Positions 32,479-41,309 of a DNA stretch of 64,000 nucleotides are shown here, piece by piece. The stretch is taken from contig NC_013595.1 in NCBI RefSeq assembly GCF_000024865.1, positions 806,001 through 870,000 of the forward strand, in the 5' to 3' direction. Numbering within the stretch: the stretch's first letter is position 1; every line of letters begins with the position of its first letter. The translations under genes and the position numbers were made by a program. Source of the stretch: Streptosporangium roseum DSM 43021 (GTDB lineage: Bacteria; Actinomycetota; Actinomycetes; Streptosporangiales; Streptosporangiaceae). The notes beneath the pieces were generated by a model that saw only the letters and a list, made by a program, of their open reading frames with translations, was not told the DNA's origin and did not search any database.

Positions 32479-32566
32479 CGTGTTCTCGGAAGGCGGATCC
32501 CGAGGTGACTTCCGAGAACACGGGCCATGCCGGTCACGGACCCCGGAAACACCTTCCGAGAACACG
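32479..32566. repeat. Three copies of a 14-bp motif between convergent genes
   Basis: CTTCCGAGAACACG occurs exactly three times: inverted at 32479-32492, then direct at 32509-32522 and 32553-32566. The first two form a 14-bp stem with a 16-nt loop. The third ends 15 bp before the stop of the convergent multicopper oxidase gene. The rest of the 268-bp gap shows no gene. Confidence 0.85.
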
Positions 32567-32581
32567 GAGCGGTGTCGAACG

Positions 32582-34045
32582 TCAGGGGACGATCTCCATC
32601 TGCGCCATCATCCCGAGCGAGGAGTGCTCCAGGAAGTGGCAGTGGTAGACGTACCGTCCGAGGTAATCGGTGAAGTGCGCCTTCACCCGCACGGAGGTGC
32701 CCGCCGGGATGAGCACGGTGTCCTTGCGGCCCGCGTCGTCCAGCGAGGGCGGCTGACCGTCGCGGTCCAGCACCTGGAACTGCACGAGGTGCATGTGGAA
32801 GTTGTGGGGGAAGCCGAACTGGCCGTCGCCGTTGGTGATCGTCCAGATCTCCGTGCTGCCCCGTTTGACCTGGAGGTCGGCCCGGTTCGGGTCGTACGTC
32901 TTGCCGTCGACCAGGCCCACGGGCGGGAAGGCCGCGATGTCGAAGCTCAGCGTCACGTTGCGGTTGACCGTCGCGGCCGGGAGAACGGGGAGCGCGCGGA
33001 GCAGGTCGGGCACCTGGCTGGAGTCCGCCGCCTGCCGGACGACGTCGAACCGGAGCACCGGCGTGGCCCCGTCGGAGAGGACCAGCTGCGTGCCGACCGG
33101 GTAGCGCGAGAAGTCCACCACGATCTCCACCCGCTCGGCCGAGCTGAGCCGGATTCCGGTCCGGGGCACCGGCGCGGGCAGCAGGCCGCCGTCGGAGGCG
33201 ATCTGCGTCATCTCCTCACCGCCGAGGCTCAGGTTGAAGGTCCGCTCGGTGGCGCCGTTGAGCAGCCGGAAACGGTATTTGCGCGCGGCGACCGGGAAAT
33301 ACGGCTGGGGTTTGCCGTTGGCGAGGATCACATTGCGCTCGGCCGGGTTCCCGCCGAACAGCATGGCGCCGTCCGCGTCGAAAAGGGCGTCACGGATCAT
33401 GATCGGTACGTCGTAGTCCCCCCGCGGCAGCCGGAGGCCCCTCTCGCTGTCGTCGTCGATCAGATAGAAGCCGTGCAGGCCGCGGTAGACGTTCTCCGCC
33501 TCGGTGTGATGACTGTGGTCGTGGTACCAGAGCGTCGCGCCCTGCTGCCTGTTCGGGTAGTTGTACCACCGCGTCTGCCCGGGCTGGATGAGCTCCATCG
33601 GATGACCGTCGTTGTCCGCCTCGACGTGGCCGCCGTGCAGGTGCACGTTCGTCGGCCGGTTGAGGAGGTTGTTGTATCTGATCAACACCCGGCGGCCGGT
33701 CTTCGCCCGGATGGTGGGGCCCACCAGCTGGTTGCCGTACGTGAAGGTCGGGGTGCTGACGCCGGGGAGGATCTCAAGGTTCGTGTGCCGTATGTCGATC
33801 CGGTAGATGTCGACGTCGTTGGTCGACACCACCGGCTGCAGCACGGGAGGCACGGGCATCCGCACGGAGAAGGGCGTGTTGGTCAGCGCCGCTCCGACCC
33901 GCGCGGGCTGGACGCCGTGCTCGTGCGGGCGGAGGCCGGGTACGGCTGAGAAAGCGGTACGGTCATCGAAAAGCAGTCCTTTAACGCCCACCGCACCACC
34001 AAGCGTCAGAGCGCCCACGGCGAGCATGTTCCGTCTGGTCAGCAT
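32582..34045 (-). CDS. Exported multicopper oxidase (CotA/phenoxazinone synthase-like)
   Basis: 487 residues. Twin-arginine signal (LTRRNMLAVGALTLGGAVG), so it is exported folded. The four copper-binding blocks are complete: HLHGGH (about 135), WYHDHSHH (about 170), HNFHMHLVQF (about 420) and YHCHFLEHSSLGMM (about 465), the last with the Cys and Met of the type 1 copper. Three cupredoxin domains can be traced. Candidate roles are copper tolerance, phenol oxidation or pigment formation; substrate not predictable. AGGGG lies 5 nt before the ATG. The 274-bp upstream gap contains AT-richer DNA around 34130-34250 and no supportable gene. Confidence 0.92.
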   Translation of the reverse strand: MLTRRNMLAVGALTLGGAVGVKGLLFDDRTAFSAVPGLRPHEHGVQPARVGAALTNTPFSVRMPVPPVLQPVVSTNDVDIYRIDIRHTNLEILPGVSTPTFTYGNQLVGPTIRAKTGRRVLIRYNNLLNRPTNVHLHGGHVEADNDGHPMELIQPGQTRWYNYPNRQQGATLWYHDHSHHTEAENVYRGLHGFYLIDDDSERGLRLPRGDYDVPIMIRDALFDADGAMLFGGNPAERNVILANGKPQPYFPVAARKYRFRLLNGATERTFNLSLGGEEMTQIASDGGLLPAPVPRTGIRLSSAERVEIVVDFSRYPVGTQLVLSDGATPVLRFDVVRQAADSSQVPDLLRALPVLPAATVNRNVTLSFDIAAFPPVGLVDGKTYDPNRADLQVKRGSTEIWTITNGDGQFGFPHNFHMHLVQFQVLDRDGQPPSLDDAGRKDTVLIPAGTSVRVKAHFTDYLGRYVYHCHFLEHSSLGMMAQMEIVP

Positions 34046-34319
34046 CCGTTCCCCTATCGCTGCGTCGCACCGACACCCTGTGACGTCCGGACCGGTAATC
34101 CGTGTCCGTTTTAAGGCCGTATAGCCTTTCGTCGCGATCTGACCCGCCTTACCCCGTTAACTGGTTGACCGCCAAGCTGATCTTCGCATCGGCGTTTTAT
34201 GGCGTCTTCTTCTGTATTGCTGATTTATGTTCTCCATCGTGTTCCGCTGGTTTATAGAGCAACGTGGAATGGGGATACCGCCGGACGGCGGACGGGCATG
34301 ACGCCGCGCCTGCCGCGGA

Positions 34320-35369
34320 TCACTTCCGGCGCGCCCCGGACGTCGCCGGCGTCAGCGGCCTGCTGGGCAGCTCCCGGCGGAGCACCGGGGCGATCTCGCC
34401 GAAGAACAGCTCAAGGGTCGCGAGATAGTCCGTCCGGCTGAGGACCTCGCCGTCCACGTGAATGTGGAGCACCTCGTGTCCGAAGTGCCGGTGCTGCTCG
34501 TGGACCTTGTCGATGATCTGCTGCGGGCTGCCCACCAGCACCGAGCTGCTCTCGACCCACTCCTCGACGGAGCCGTACTTGATCGTCCCTCCGTCGTGGG
34601 CGCGGTTGACCGCGAGCCGCGCCTCGAACACCGGCCGGTACTTCGCGACGGCCTCCTGCGAGGTGCGGGCCCCGAGGTATCCAGCCGTTCCGGCCCCCAC
34701 GAGCGCGTCCTCCGGGTCGTGGCCGTGGGCCGCGAAACGCTCCCGGTAGTGCTGGATGAGCTCGCCGTACCGCTCGATCGGGCCGCTGCCGTTCGAGGAG
34801 AAGACGGGGTCGCCGTGCTGGGCGGCGTAGTCGGTCGACAGCGTGCTGCTCGCGCTGCCGTGCCATACGCGGATGTCCTTCTGGAACGGCCGCGGGAGGG
34901 GTTCGGCGTCTTCGAGGCTGCGACCCAGCCTGCCCTCCCAGGTCACGTTCTCCTCCCTCCACAGGCGCCGGAACAGCTCGTAGTTCTCCTGGAGCAACGC
35001 CCACCGGTTCTCGGCCGTGACGCCGAAGAGCTTCGACGACCGCTGGTAGGCGCCCTTGCCGATGATGATGTCGAGCCGCCCGCCGGAGAGGTTGTCGAGA
35101 GTCGAGTAGTCCTCGAAGGCGCGCAGGGGATCGAGCATGCCCAGGGTCGTCACCGCGGTGAACAGGCGGATGGTCGACGTCCGCGCCGCGATGTGGCTGA
35201 GGATGACCGGTGGTGCCGAGGAGACGGCCGGGCGGTCGTGGCGTTCTCCGACGCCGTAGCCGTCGAAACCCCATTCCTCGGCGAGCACCGCCAGCTCGAC
35301 CAGCTCCTTCAACTGGATCGCGTGTGGTTTGTCCTGGTTGGGGAGGTGGGGGAGGAGGAGGAACTTCAC
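34320..35369 (-). CDS. LLM-class flavin-dependent oxidoreductase (luciferase-like)
   Basis: 349 residues, a luciferase-fold TIM barrel: VKFLLLPHLP at the start, GVGERHDRPA, RTSTIRLFTAVTTL, LSGGRLDIIIGKGAY and VLVGSPQQIIDKVHEQ, all typical of FMN- or F420-dependent monooxygenases of this superfamily. The substrate is unknown. The GTG start is supported by AAGGA 8 nt upstream and by the VKFLLLP beginning; the longer frame adds only arginine/proline-rich sequence. It is divergent from a MarR regulator whose operator-like palindromes lie in the shared gap, so it is a likely MarR target. Confidence 0.86.
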   Translation of the reverse strand: MKFLLLPHLPNQDKPHAIQLKELVELAVLAEEWGFDGYGVGERHDRPAVSSAPPVILSHIAARTSTIRLFTAVTTLGMLDPLRAFEDYSTLDNLSGGRLDIIIGKGAYQRSSKLFGVTAENRWALLQENYELFRRLWREENVTWEGRLGRSLEDAEPLPRPFQKDIRVWHGSASSTLSTDYAAQHGDPVFSSNGSGPIERYGELIQHYRERFAAHGHDPEDALVGAGTAGYLGARTSQEAVAKYRPVFEARLAVNRAHDGGTIKYGSVEEWVESSSVLVGSPQQIIDKVHEQHRHFGHEVLHIHVDGEVLSRTDYLATLELFFGEIAPVLRRELPSRPLTPATSGARRK

Positions 35370-35694
35370 AGCAGATGTCCTTCCGTGTTCCGCGGGGATC
35401 GGGGGGAAGTGCCACGGCCTTTCCGGATCCGCGGACTGTCGATCCGGAGCCCCGGGCAGGGGCCGGGCTCTCGCCGATGAACACATAAAACAAGTAGGTT
35501 TTAAGGGTTATAGGGGTGCGGGCGGGCTGAATGAGGGGGGCGGTGGAGGTGGAGTGCCTGACATGCGGCAGCGTTCGTCGCCGGGCGACTCCCGGCGCCG
35601 GCCTCGGCGGGCTCCCGGGCTATCGCTGGCCGGGCGATGTGGAATCGATCAGGCGGGACGCCGTCGCCGCGGCCCGGCGCCTTCCCGGCTGACG

Positions 35695-35739
35695 GTTGAT
35701 GTGTCAACCGAAGGATGGCGGGCATGAGGTGACATGTCA
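35695..35739. promoter_or_regulatory. Two palindromes in the MarR promoter region
   Basis: GTTGA-TGTG-TCAAC (35695-35708) and the perfect 10-mer TGACATGTCA (35730-35739) lie 64 and 33 bp before the marR start. Both contain TGTCA half-sites, which suggests one regulator binding twice. The rest of the 402-bp gap (35370-35771) between the LLM and MarR genes holds no supportable gene; an AT-rich stretch near 35487-35510 may be the LLM promoter. Confidence 0.55.
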
Positions 35740-35771
35740 ACTCTGTTCCGGCCCACCCGTAGGATCAAGCC

Positions 35772-36284
35772 ATGCATGACACCGGCGACTGGCTCGACGA
35801 ACGCGAGGACCGTGTCTGGAGCGCGTTCTTCGAGATGCAGGTGCTGTTCTGGCGCAGGCTCGCCCAGCAGCTCCAGCAGGACACCGGCCTGTCCGAGCCG
35901 GACCTCGCCATCCTCACCGCCCTCGTGCGGGCGCCCGAGGGGCAGTTGCGGGCATACGAGCTGAGCGACGTCACACAGTTCGAGAAGAGCCGCCTCCACC
36001 ACCATCTGACCCGCATGGCCCGGCGCGGACTGGTCACCCGCGAGTCGTGTCCCGAGTCCTCCCGGGCGTCGGTGATCGCTGTGACCCCGGAGGGGCGCGC
36101 CGCCATCACCGACGCCGCCCCGAAGCGCGCGGCGCACATCCGCCAGTGGCTGATCGACCCGCTCGACGCCGGTCAGCTCGACACGCTGGCCGAGATCTCC
36201 GAAGCGATGCGCGACCGGCTGCTCGCCGCCGGCCCCCCGCCGGGTGCCCGGCGGGCCGACTGCGCCGACGGATCCCCGGACTGA
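35772..36284 (+). CDS. MarR family transcriptional regulator
   Basis: 170 residues with a MarR winged helix-turn-helix: LSEPDLAILTALVRAPEGQL, the recognition region DVTQFEKSRLHHHLTRMARR and the wing CPESSRASVIAVTPEGR. Helices at both ends form the dimer. It usually acts as a repressor released by small aromatic ligands. AGGA lies 7 nt before the ATG. The paired palindromes just upstream suggest autorepression and control of the divergent flavin oxidoreductase. The last 20 residues are Pro/Ala-rich and unconserved in appearance. Confidence 0.9.
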   Translation: MHDTGDWLDEREDRVWSAFFEMQVLFWRRLAQQLQQDTGLSEPDLAILTALVRAPEGQLRAYELSDVTQFEKSRLHHHLTRMARRGLVTRESCPESSRASVIAVTPEGRAAITDAAPKRAAHIRQWLIDPLDAGQLDTLAEISEAMRDRLLAAGPPPGARRADCADGSPD

Positions 36285-36444
36285 CCGCCGCGGCCGCCGC
36301 CGGCGAGATCACGCGTGCCGGGACAGGGCCGGTGTGATGTCCTGCCGATTTACCACTCCAGAAAATATGTCAAGACATTGATTACGCCTTAAATGCATGG
36401 AATACCGGATGCATCCCCGTAATTGAGGCACGGAGGAGCATCCT

Positions 36445-37722
36445 GTGAAAATCCCCCCGATTACCTCGAAAACTCCACGATCCACCGGTCGCCTGGCAGT
36501 GGTGCTGGGAGTCGCCCTCGCCATGGTCGCAATGGGTGCCGCCCAGGCCATCGCGGTCCCCGCCCCCGTCAAGGACACCGGCATCCGGGCCGTCGAGCCC
36601 GCGGACAAGGTCCCGGGCGGGTTCGCCTCCTGGAAGGACCTGCTGGCCACCCAGGAGAAGCTGGTCAAGGCCGCCGACCGCGTCACCGCCGCCGCCAGGA
36701 CGCAGGACGGCACCGGGTTCGCCGGCATCATCGCGGCGCCGGAGAACCGCGAACTGCGCGTCTACTGGAAGGGAGACACCCCCGAGCGCATCAGTGCCCT
36801 GGTCGGCCGGCTGCGCCGGGACGTCCCGGTCAGCGTCCTGCCCGCGGCCTACTCGGCCCGCGAGCTGGAGAGCGAGATGGACCGCCTCGGCCGCGCCTCC
36901 GGCGGCGTGATCACCTCGATCGCGCCGAACGCCGACGGCTCGGGCCTGACGGTCTCGGGCGCCGACTATGGCCTGACCCGCTCGAAGGTCGCCGGCTCGG
37001 CAGTGCCCGTCACCGTGGAGGCCGGCGTCACGCCGGCCCCGGCCAGCCGCTGGAACGACGACGCGCCCTGGCTGGGCGGCGCGGCCTGGCGCAACGCCGG
37101 CACCGGCCGCGGCTGCTCGACGGGCTTCGCCGTCACCGCCGGCGGGACGAGCTGGATGCTGTCCGCGGCCCACTGCGGGAGCGTCGGGCAGACGGCCACC
37201 GACCCGACCGGCCAGGTGATCGGCCCGATCGCCCACGCCAACACCAGCCGCGACGTGATGCTGATCCGCGCCGGTACCGCCGGCCGCGTCCACAACAACA
37301 ACCCCGGCACCACAACGCCGGAGTTCACCAACCCGGTCGCCGGCACCTCCGCCACCTACGTGGGCATGTGGCTCTGCACCTCCGGCGCCTACTCGGGCAC
37401 CATCTGCCTCTGCCAGGTGAGGGGGACCAACGTCACGATCTACCTCGCCGAGAGCGCGATCCACGGCCTGGCCCTCCTTGAGAACCCGACGCGCAAGAAC
37501 GCGGCCGGCCAGGGTGACAGCGGCGGCCCGGTGGAGACTCCCGAACCGTCCAGCACCACCCGGCAGTACGCGGTGGGAGTCATCTCCCTCATCGACACCA
37601 GCGCTCAGGTGCCCTGCACCGGCTACATCGTCAGCGGCCGTATCTGCTCCTGGCGGCTGTACTACTCGCCGTGGAGCAACGCGACCGCCGCCTTCCCGGG
37701 AATCGCCATCGTGACCGGCTGA
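36445..37722 (+). CDS. Secreted S1 family serine protease with pro-region
   Basis: 425 residues. Signal peptide about 1-37 (VVLGVALAMVAMGAAQAIA). A pro-region of about 160 residues (AARTQDGTGFAGIIAAPENR, YSARELESEMDRLGRA) comes before a trypsin/streptogrisin-like domain from about residue 205. Catalytic triad: H243 (SAAHCG), D270 (RDVMLI), S359 (GQGDSGGPV). Several cysteines suggest disulfides. Such proteases are secreted as zymogens and self-cleave. The GTG start has GGAGGAG 6 nt upstream. With the two M28 aminopeptidases in this window it supports extracellular protein digestion. Confidence 0.9.
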   Translation: MKIPPITSKTPRSTGRLAVVLGVALAMVAMGAAQAIAVPAPVKDTGIRAVEPADKVPGGFASWKDLLATQEKLVKAADRVTAAARTQDGTGFAGIIAAPENRELRVYWKGDTPERISALVGRLRRDVPVSVLPAAYSARELESEMDRLGRASGGVITSIAPNADGSGLTVSGADYGLTRSKVAGSAVPVTVEAGVTPAPASRWNDDAPWLGGAAWRNAGTGRGCSTGFAVTAGGTSWMLSAAHCGSVGQTATDPTGQVIGPIAHANTSRDVMLIRAGTAGRVHNNNPGTTTPEFTNPVAGTSATYVGMWLCTSGAYSGTICLCQVRGTNVTIYLAESAIHGLALLENPTRKNAAGQGDSGGPVETPEPSSTTRQYAVGVISLIDTSAQVPCTGYIVSGRICSWRLYYSPWSNATAAFPGIAIVTG

Positions 37723-37770
37723 CGGATCGACCCGAAGATCCTGATGAATCCGGGTATCGGACCCGGCTGC

Positions 37771-37782
37771 TACAGTCCGCGG
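37771..37782 (+). promoter_or_regulatory. Putative -10 of a leaderless DinB-family gene
   Basis: TACAGT (37771-37776) is followed by 6 nt and the ATG at 37783. There is no Shine-Dalgarno, so the mRNA is probably leaderless. Confidence 0.5.
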
Positions 37783-38283
37783 ATGAATCAACGAGTGCCC
37801 TTCACCGGTGAAGAGAAGCAGAGTCTGTACGTCAGCCTCGACCGGCACCGCGACGTGGTGCTGTGGAAGCTCCACGGCCTCGATGACGAGCAGCTGCGGC
37901 GGCCGATGACCCCGTCGGGGACGAATCTGCTGGGCCTGGTGAAACACCTGGCGAGCGTCGAATACAGCTGGTTCTGCGAGACCTTCGGACGCGAGACCGA
38001 GCCGCTCCCGTTCAGCGACGAGGACGAGAACGCCGATCTGCGCGTGGAGCCGCACGAGACCACCGCTGACATCGTGGCGTTCTACGGCCGCGCCCGGGCA
38101 GCGGCCGACCAGGTGATCAACGAGCTCGATGCCGAAGATGTCGGCAAGGCCTGGTTCGGCGACACGGTGACGATGCGCTGGGTGCTCATTCACATGATCG
38201 AGGAGACCGCCCGGCACGTCGGCCACATGGACATCGTGCGAGAGCTCCTCGACGGGGCGACCGGCAACCATCGCGAGGACTGA
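37783..38283 (+). CDS. DinB family protein (putative thiol-dependent transferase/hydrolase)
   Basis: 166 residues forming the DinB four-helix bundle. The metal-binding histidines appear in LVKHLASVEYSWF and in HMIEETARHVGHMDIVRE. In actinobacteria many members use mycothiol as cofactor, but nothing here fixes the reaction. ATG 37783 is preferred over ATG 37744 because of the -10 element 6 nt upstream. Convergent with the XRE regulator; a GC-rich hairpin separates them. Confidence 0.85.
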   Translation: MNQRVPFTGEEKQSLYVSLDRHRDVVLWKLHGLDDEQLRRPMTPSGTNLLGLVKHLASVEYSWFCETFGRETEPLPFSDEDENADLRVEPHETTADIVAFYGRARAAADQVINELDAEDVGKAWFGDTVTMRWVLIHMIEETARHVGHMDIVRELLDGATGNHRED

Positions 38284-38311
38284 CCTCGGGGACGGCAGCC
38301 GTCAGCCGGGT

Positions 38312-38337
38312 CCCCGCCGCGACCGGTGCCGGCGGGG
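38312..38337. terminator. Terminator-like hairpin between convergent genes
   Basis: CCCCGCCG (38312-38319) pairs with CGGCGGGG (38330-38337), an 8-bp stem with a 10-nt loop, between the DinB stop (38283) and the XRE regulator stop (38394). Confidence 0.5.
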
Positions 38338-38393
38338 CTCGGGCCCGCCGGCCGGGCGCGGGCGACCCGGCGAGCTCCCGGTCCCGGCCCGGG

Positions 38394-39251
38394 TCAGCCG
38401 GCCACCACGCGCAGCGCGCCGGGCTGGCGCCCGGTGAGGTGGTCGAGCGCGGCGGAGGTGGCGTCGTCATCGGGGAGGTAGACGACCAGCCGCCGGCCGG
38501 TGTCGGGGAGTTCGAGGATCTCGTAGGTCAGCCGTAGCCTGCCCGCCTCGGGGTGCACCAGCCGCTCGACGCCGGCGCTTCCCCGGAAGCCGGTCGGGGC
38601 CGCCAGCCGGTCGGAGAACGGCGCGCCCGCGGTGATGGTCAGCTCGTCGACGAGCTCCGCGGTGTACGGGTCGGCGGTGGAAGACTCGATCTTGAGGTTG
38701 GCGGCGTGCTCGTCGGCGACGCGGTCCCACTCGGGGTAGGCGGTCCGGGCCCTGGCGTCGGTGAACACGAACCGGATGAGGTTCGGCTGCTCGGCGTCCA
38801 GGAGCCCGATGGGGCCGGCGAGCCGTTCGTAGCCGGTTGTGAAGGCGAGCACGTCGCCCAGCCGGTTGAGCAGGACGGCGGGAGCGGGTTCGAGCCGGTC
38901 GAGCAGCGACCGCACGGTGGGGCGCACCGAGCGGTCCGGCGGCTCGGTGGAGGCCGGGCAGAGGAGATGGTCACCGCTGGTCATCTTGGCGAGGCGGCGG
39001 ATGTGGAGGCGTTCCTCCGGGGGAAGGCGCAGCGCGTCGGCGAGCGCGGCGAGCACCTGGACCGACGGGCGGCGGTCGCGCCCCTGTTCGAGCCGCGCGA
39101 GATATTCCACGCTGACCCCGGCCAGCGTGGCCAGCTCGGACCGGCGCAGGCCGGGAGTGCGGCGCCGTACACCGTCGGGGAGCCCGACGTCGGCAGGTCT
39201 GACGGCCTCCCGGCGGGTGCGCAGGTACGTGCCCAGCTCGTTGTCGCTCAC
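38394..39251 (-). CDS. XRE-type helix-turn-helix regulator with MmyB-like ligand-binding domain
   Basis: 285 residues. N-terminal HTH: LRRSELATLAGVSVEYLARL and EQGRDRRPSVQVLAALADAL. From about residue 105 a MmyB-like (MLTR) PAS-type domain follows (AVLLNRLGDVLAFTTGYERL, NLIRFVFTDARARTAYPEWD), thought to bind a fatty-acid-like ligand. These regulators often control nearby short-chain dehydrogenases, but none is adjacent here. The GTG start lacks a ribosome site and has TACACT 7 nt upstream, indicating a leaderless mRNA. Confidence 0.88.
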   Translation of the reverse strand: MSDNELGTYLRTRREAVRPADVGLPDGVRRRTPGLRRSELATLAGVSVEYLARLEQGRDRRPSVQVLAALADALRLPPEERLHIRRLAKMTSGDHLLCPASTEPPDRSVRPTVRSLLDRLEPAPAVLLNRLGDVLAFTTGYERLAGPIGLLDAEQPNLIRFVFTDARARTAYPEWDRVADEHAANLKIESSTADPYTAELVDELTITAGAPFSDRLAAPTGFRGSAGVERLVHPEAGRLRLTYEILELPDTGRRLVVYLPDDDATSAALDHLTGRQPGALRVVAG

Positions 39252-39264
39252 GGCCAGCAGTGTA
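39252..39264 (-). promoter_or_regulatory. Putative -10 of the leaderless XRE regulator gene
   Basis: On the minus strand TACACT (39264-39259) is followed by 7 nt and the GTG start at 39251. The remainder of the 288-bp gap to the ABC transporter gene shows no gene. Confidence 0.5.
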
Positions 39265-39539
39265 CGGCCGGCGCCGTCCGTGGTCGTGGCCCCGCCAGGG
39301 CCTTCCTCGGCCCCCTGCTCCTCCCGCCGCGCCTACCACCGCCTTGATCGTGAGTCCCGCGTCCTGTCCGCTCCATGACGGGGACGCCGATGCTGTCTCG
39401 CCTGCCTCATGGTGTCCGTCGTCTGGCGGACGGCGATCAACCGATCGGTGGATCGCCAGGTTCCGTCCACTGGTCTATGCCGGAAAAGCGCTGGTCATAA
39501 CAGGCTGAGGAGCCACAGCACATCGCCGGAAGGACGGGC

Positions 39540-40460
39540 ATGCCACCAGTGATCGAGGTACGCAACCTCCACAAGCGCTATGAGGACAAGGTCGCCGTCG
39601 ACGACGTCTCGCTCACCGTTCAGGAGGGTGAGATCTTCGGCATCCTCGGCCCGAACGGCGCCGGCAAGACGACGACCGTGGAGTGCATCGAGGGCCTCCG
39701 CATGCCGGATCGCGGCGAGATCAGGGTGCTCGGGCTCGACCCCCTGAAGGACCGCGCCGAGCTGACCCGGCGGCTCGGCGTCCAGTTGCAGGCCGGCCAC
39801 CTCCCCGAGCGGCTACAGGTCGCCGAGGCCCTGGAGCTCTACAGCTCCTTCTACCCCGAGCCCGCCGACTGGCGCGCGCTGCTGGACGGCCTCGGCCTGG
39901 CGGACAAGGCCAAGACGAGGTACGGCAAGCTGTCCGGCGGCCAGAAGCAGCGGCTGTCGATCGCGCTGGCGCTCGTCGGCAGCCCCCGGGTGGCGATCCT
40001 CGACGAGCTCACCACCGGTCTCGACCCGCAGGCCCGGCGCGACACCTGGGACCTGATCGAGGGTGTGCGCTCCCGCGGGGTGACGATCGTGCTGGTCACC
40101 CACTTCATGGAGGAGGCCGAGCGGCTGTGCGACCGGCTCGCGCTGATCGACGCCGGCCGCGTCGTCATGGTGGACACCCCGGCCGGTCTGACCGAGCGGG
40201 CGCGCATCGAGCAGCGGATCCAGTTCCGTCCGTCCAGGCCGATGGACGACCGCCTGCTGACGAGCCTGCCCGACGTCTCCGGCGTCACCCGCCGGGGCGA
40301 GCTGGTCATCGTCAACGGCAACGACAACGCGCTCAACGCCGTCACCACCGTACTGGCCCGCAACCAGATCGTGGCCGAACAGCTGCGCGTCGAGCAGGCA
40401 AGCCTGGAGGACGCGTTCGTCCAGCTGACCGGCAAGCGCCTCGAACCCGGCTCCCGGTAA
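39540..40460 (+). CDS. ABC transporter ATP-binding protein (DrrA-like exporter)
   Basis: 306 residues. Walker A GPNGAGKTTT (about 39), Q-loop in GVQLQAGHLPERL, signature LSGGQKQRLS (about 135), Walker B VAILDELTTGLDP and switch His in VLVTHFMEEAERL. The Walker B tail reads DELTTGLD where most relatives have DEPTxGLD. The C-terminal extension (LEDAFVQLTGKRLE) is the DrrA-type end. It works with the permease gene that follows after 28 bp as a half-size exporter, plausibly for a drug, lipid or antibiotic. AAGGACGGG precedes the ATG. Confidence 0.93.
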   Translation: MPPVIEVRNLHKRYEDKVAVDDVSLTVQEGEIFGILGPNGAGKTTTVECIEGLRMPDRGEIRVLGLDPLKDRAELTRRLGVQLQAGHLPERLQVAEALELYSSFYPEPADWRALLDGLGLADKAKTRYGKLSGGQKQRLSIALALVGSPRVAILDELTTGLDPQARRDTWDLIEGVRSRGVTIVLVTHFMEEAERLCDRLALIDAGRVVMVDTPAGLTERARIEQRIQFRPSRPMDDRLLTSLPDVSGVTRRGELVIVNGNDNALNAVTTVLARNQIVAEQLRVEQASLEDAFVQLTGKRLEPGSR

Positions 40461-40488
40461 CAGATCACAGAGAGAGGACCTCATACCC

Positions 40489-41274
40489 ATGTCAGCCCTG
40501 CGCACCGCCGCACCCCCCGTCACCGCCGAGCGAGGTTCCGCGACGTGGCGGCTCATCAAGGCCGAGAGCACGTTGTGCGTCCGGGACAAGGTCGGCCCCC
40601 TGTGGGGTATCGGCTTCCCGCTGATCCTGTTGATCGTCCTCGGTAGCGTCCCCGACCTGCGGGAACCCGTGGAGCCCGGCGGCGGCCTGACGTACTTCGA
40701 CCTGTATGTGCCTGTCCTGATCCTGTTCAATCTGGCCATCCTGGCCACGGCCTCCCTACCGACCACGCTCGCCGGATACCGGGAGAACGGCGTGCTGCGG
40801 CGCATGCGGACCACGCCGGTCGGCCCGGCCCGCGTGCTCACCGCCCAGCTCGTGGCCAACTTCGCCATCGCGGTCGTCGCGATGGTCCTGTTCCTCGCGG
40901 TGGCCGGGCTCGGCTTCGGCGTCGACCTGCCGAAGCACGTTCCCGGTTTCGCCTTCGCCTGGCTGCTCGCGGCGGCCGCGCTGCTCGCGATCGGCCTGCT
41001 GATCACCGCGCTCGCGCCCGGGCGTGGCCCGGCCACGGCGATCGGCACGGTGCTGTTCTTCCCGATGATGTTCTTCGCCGGACTCTGGGTGCCGATCTCG
41101 CAGATGCCGCCGCTGCTGAGGAACATCGCCCACTACACCCCGCTCGGCGCGGGCATGGGGGCGTTCCAGGACGCGTACCTGGGTCACTTTCCGTCCGCCG
41201 TGCCGCTGTTGACCCTGGGGGCCTATGCGGTGGTGTGCGCGTTCGTCGCGGTCCGCTGGTTCCGCTGGGAATAG
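40489..41274 (+). CDS. ABC-2 type transporter permease
   Basis: 261 residues with six membrane helices and the ABC-2 permease arrangement: a cytoplasmic N-terminus (SATWRLIKAESTLCVRDKVG), the coupling region RENGVLRRMRTTPVGPARVL between helices 2 and 3, and MMFFAGLWVPISQMPPLLRN before the last helix. It partners the upstream ATPase. The next two genes are a histidine kinase and response regulator on the same strand, so the exporter is probably induced through them. Confidence 0.92.
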   Translation: MSALRTAAPPVTAERGSATWRLIKAESTLCVRDKVGPLWGIGFPLILLIVLGSVPDLREPVEPGGGLTYFDLYVPVLILFNLAILATASLPTTLAGYRENGVLRRMRTTPVGPARVLTAQLVANFAIAVVAMVLFLAVAGLGFGVDLPKHVPGFAFAWLLAAAALLAIGLLITALAPGRGPATAIGTVLFFPMMFFAGLWVPISQMPPLLRNIAHYTPLGAGMGAFQDAYLGHFPSAVPLLTLGAYAVVCAFVAVRWFRWE

Positions 41275-41309
41275 ACGCTGGGAATAGAATCTCGCGGGGA
41301 GAGGGAGTC

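Noticed and set aside
34199..34441. Plus-strand 80-codon frame beside the LLM gene
   Set aside because: No ribosome site, unusual composition and overlap with the 3' end of the LLM gene; more likely untranslated DNA.
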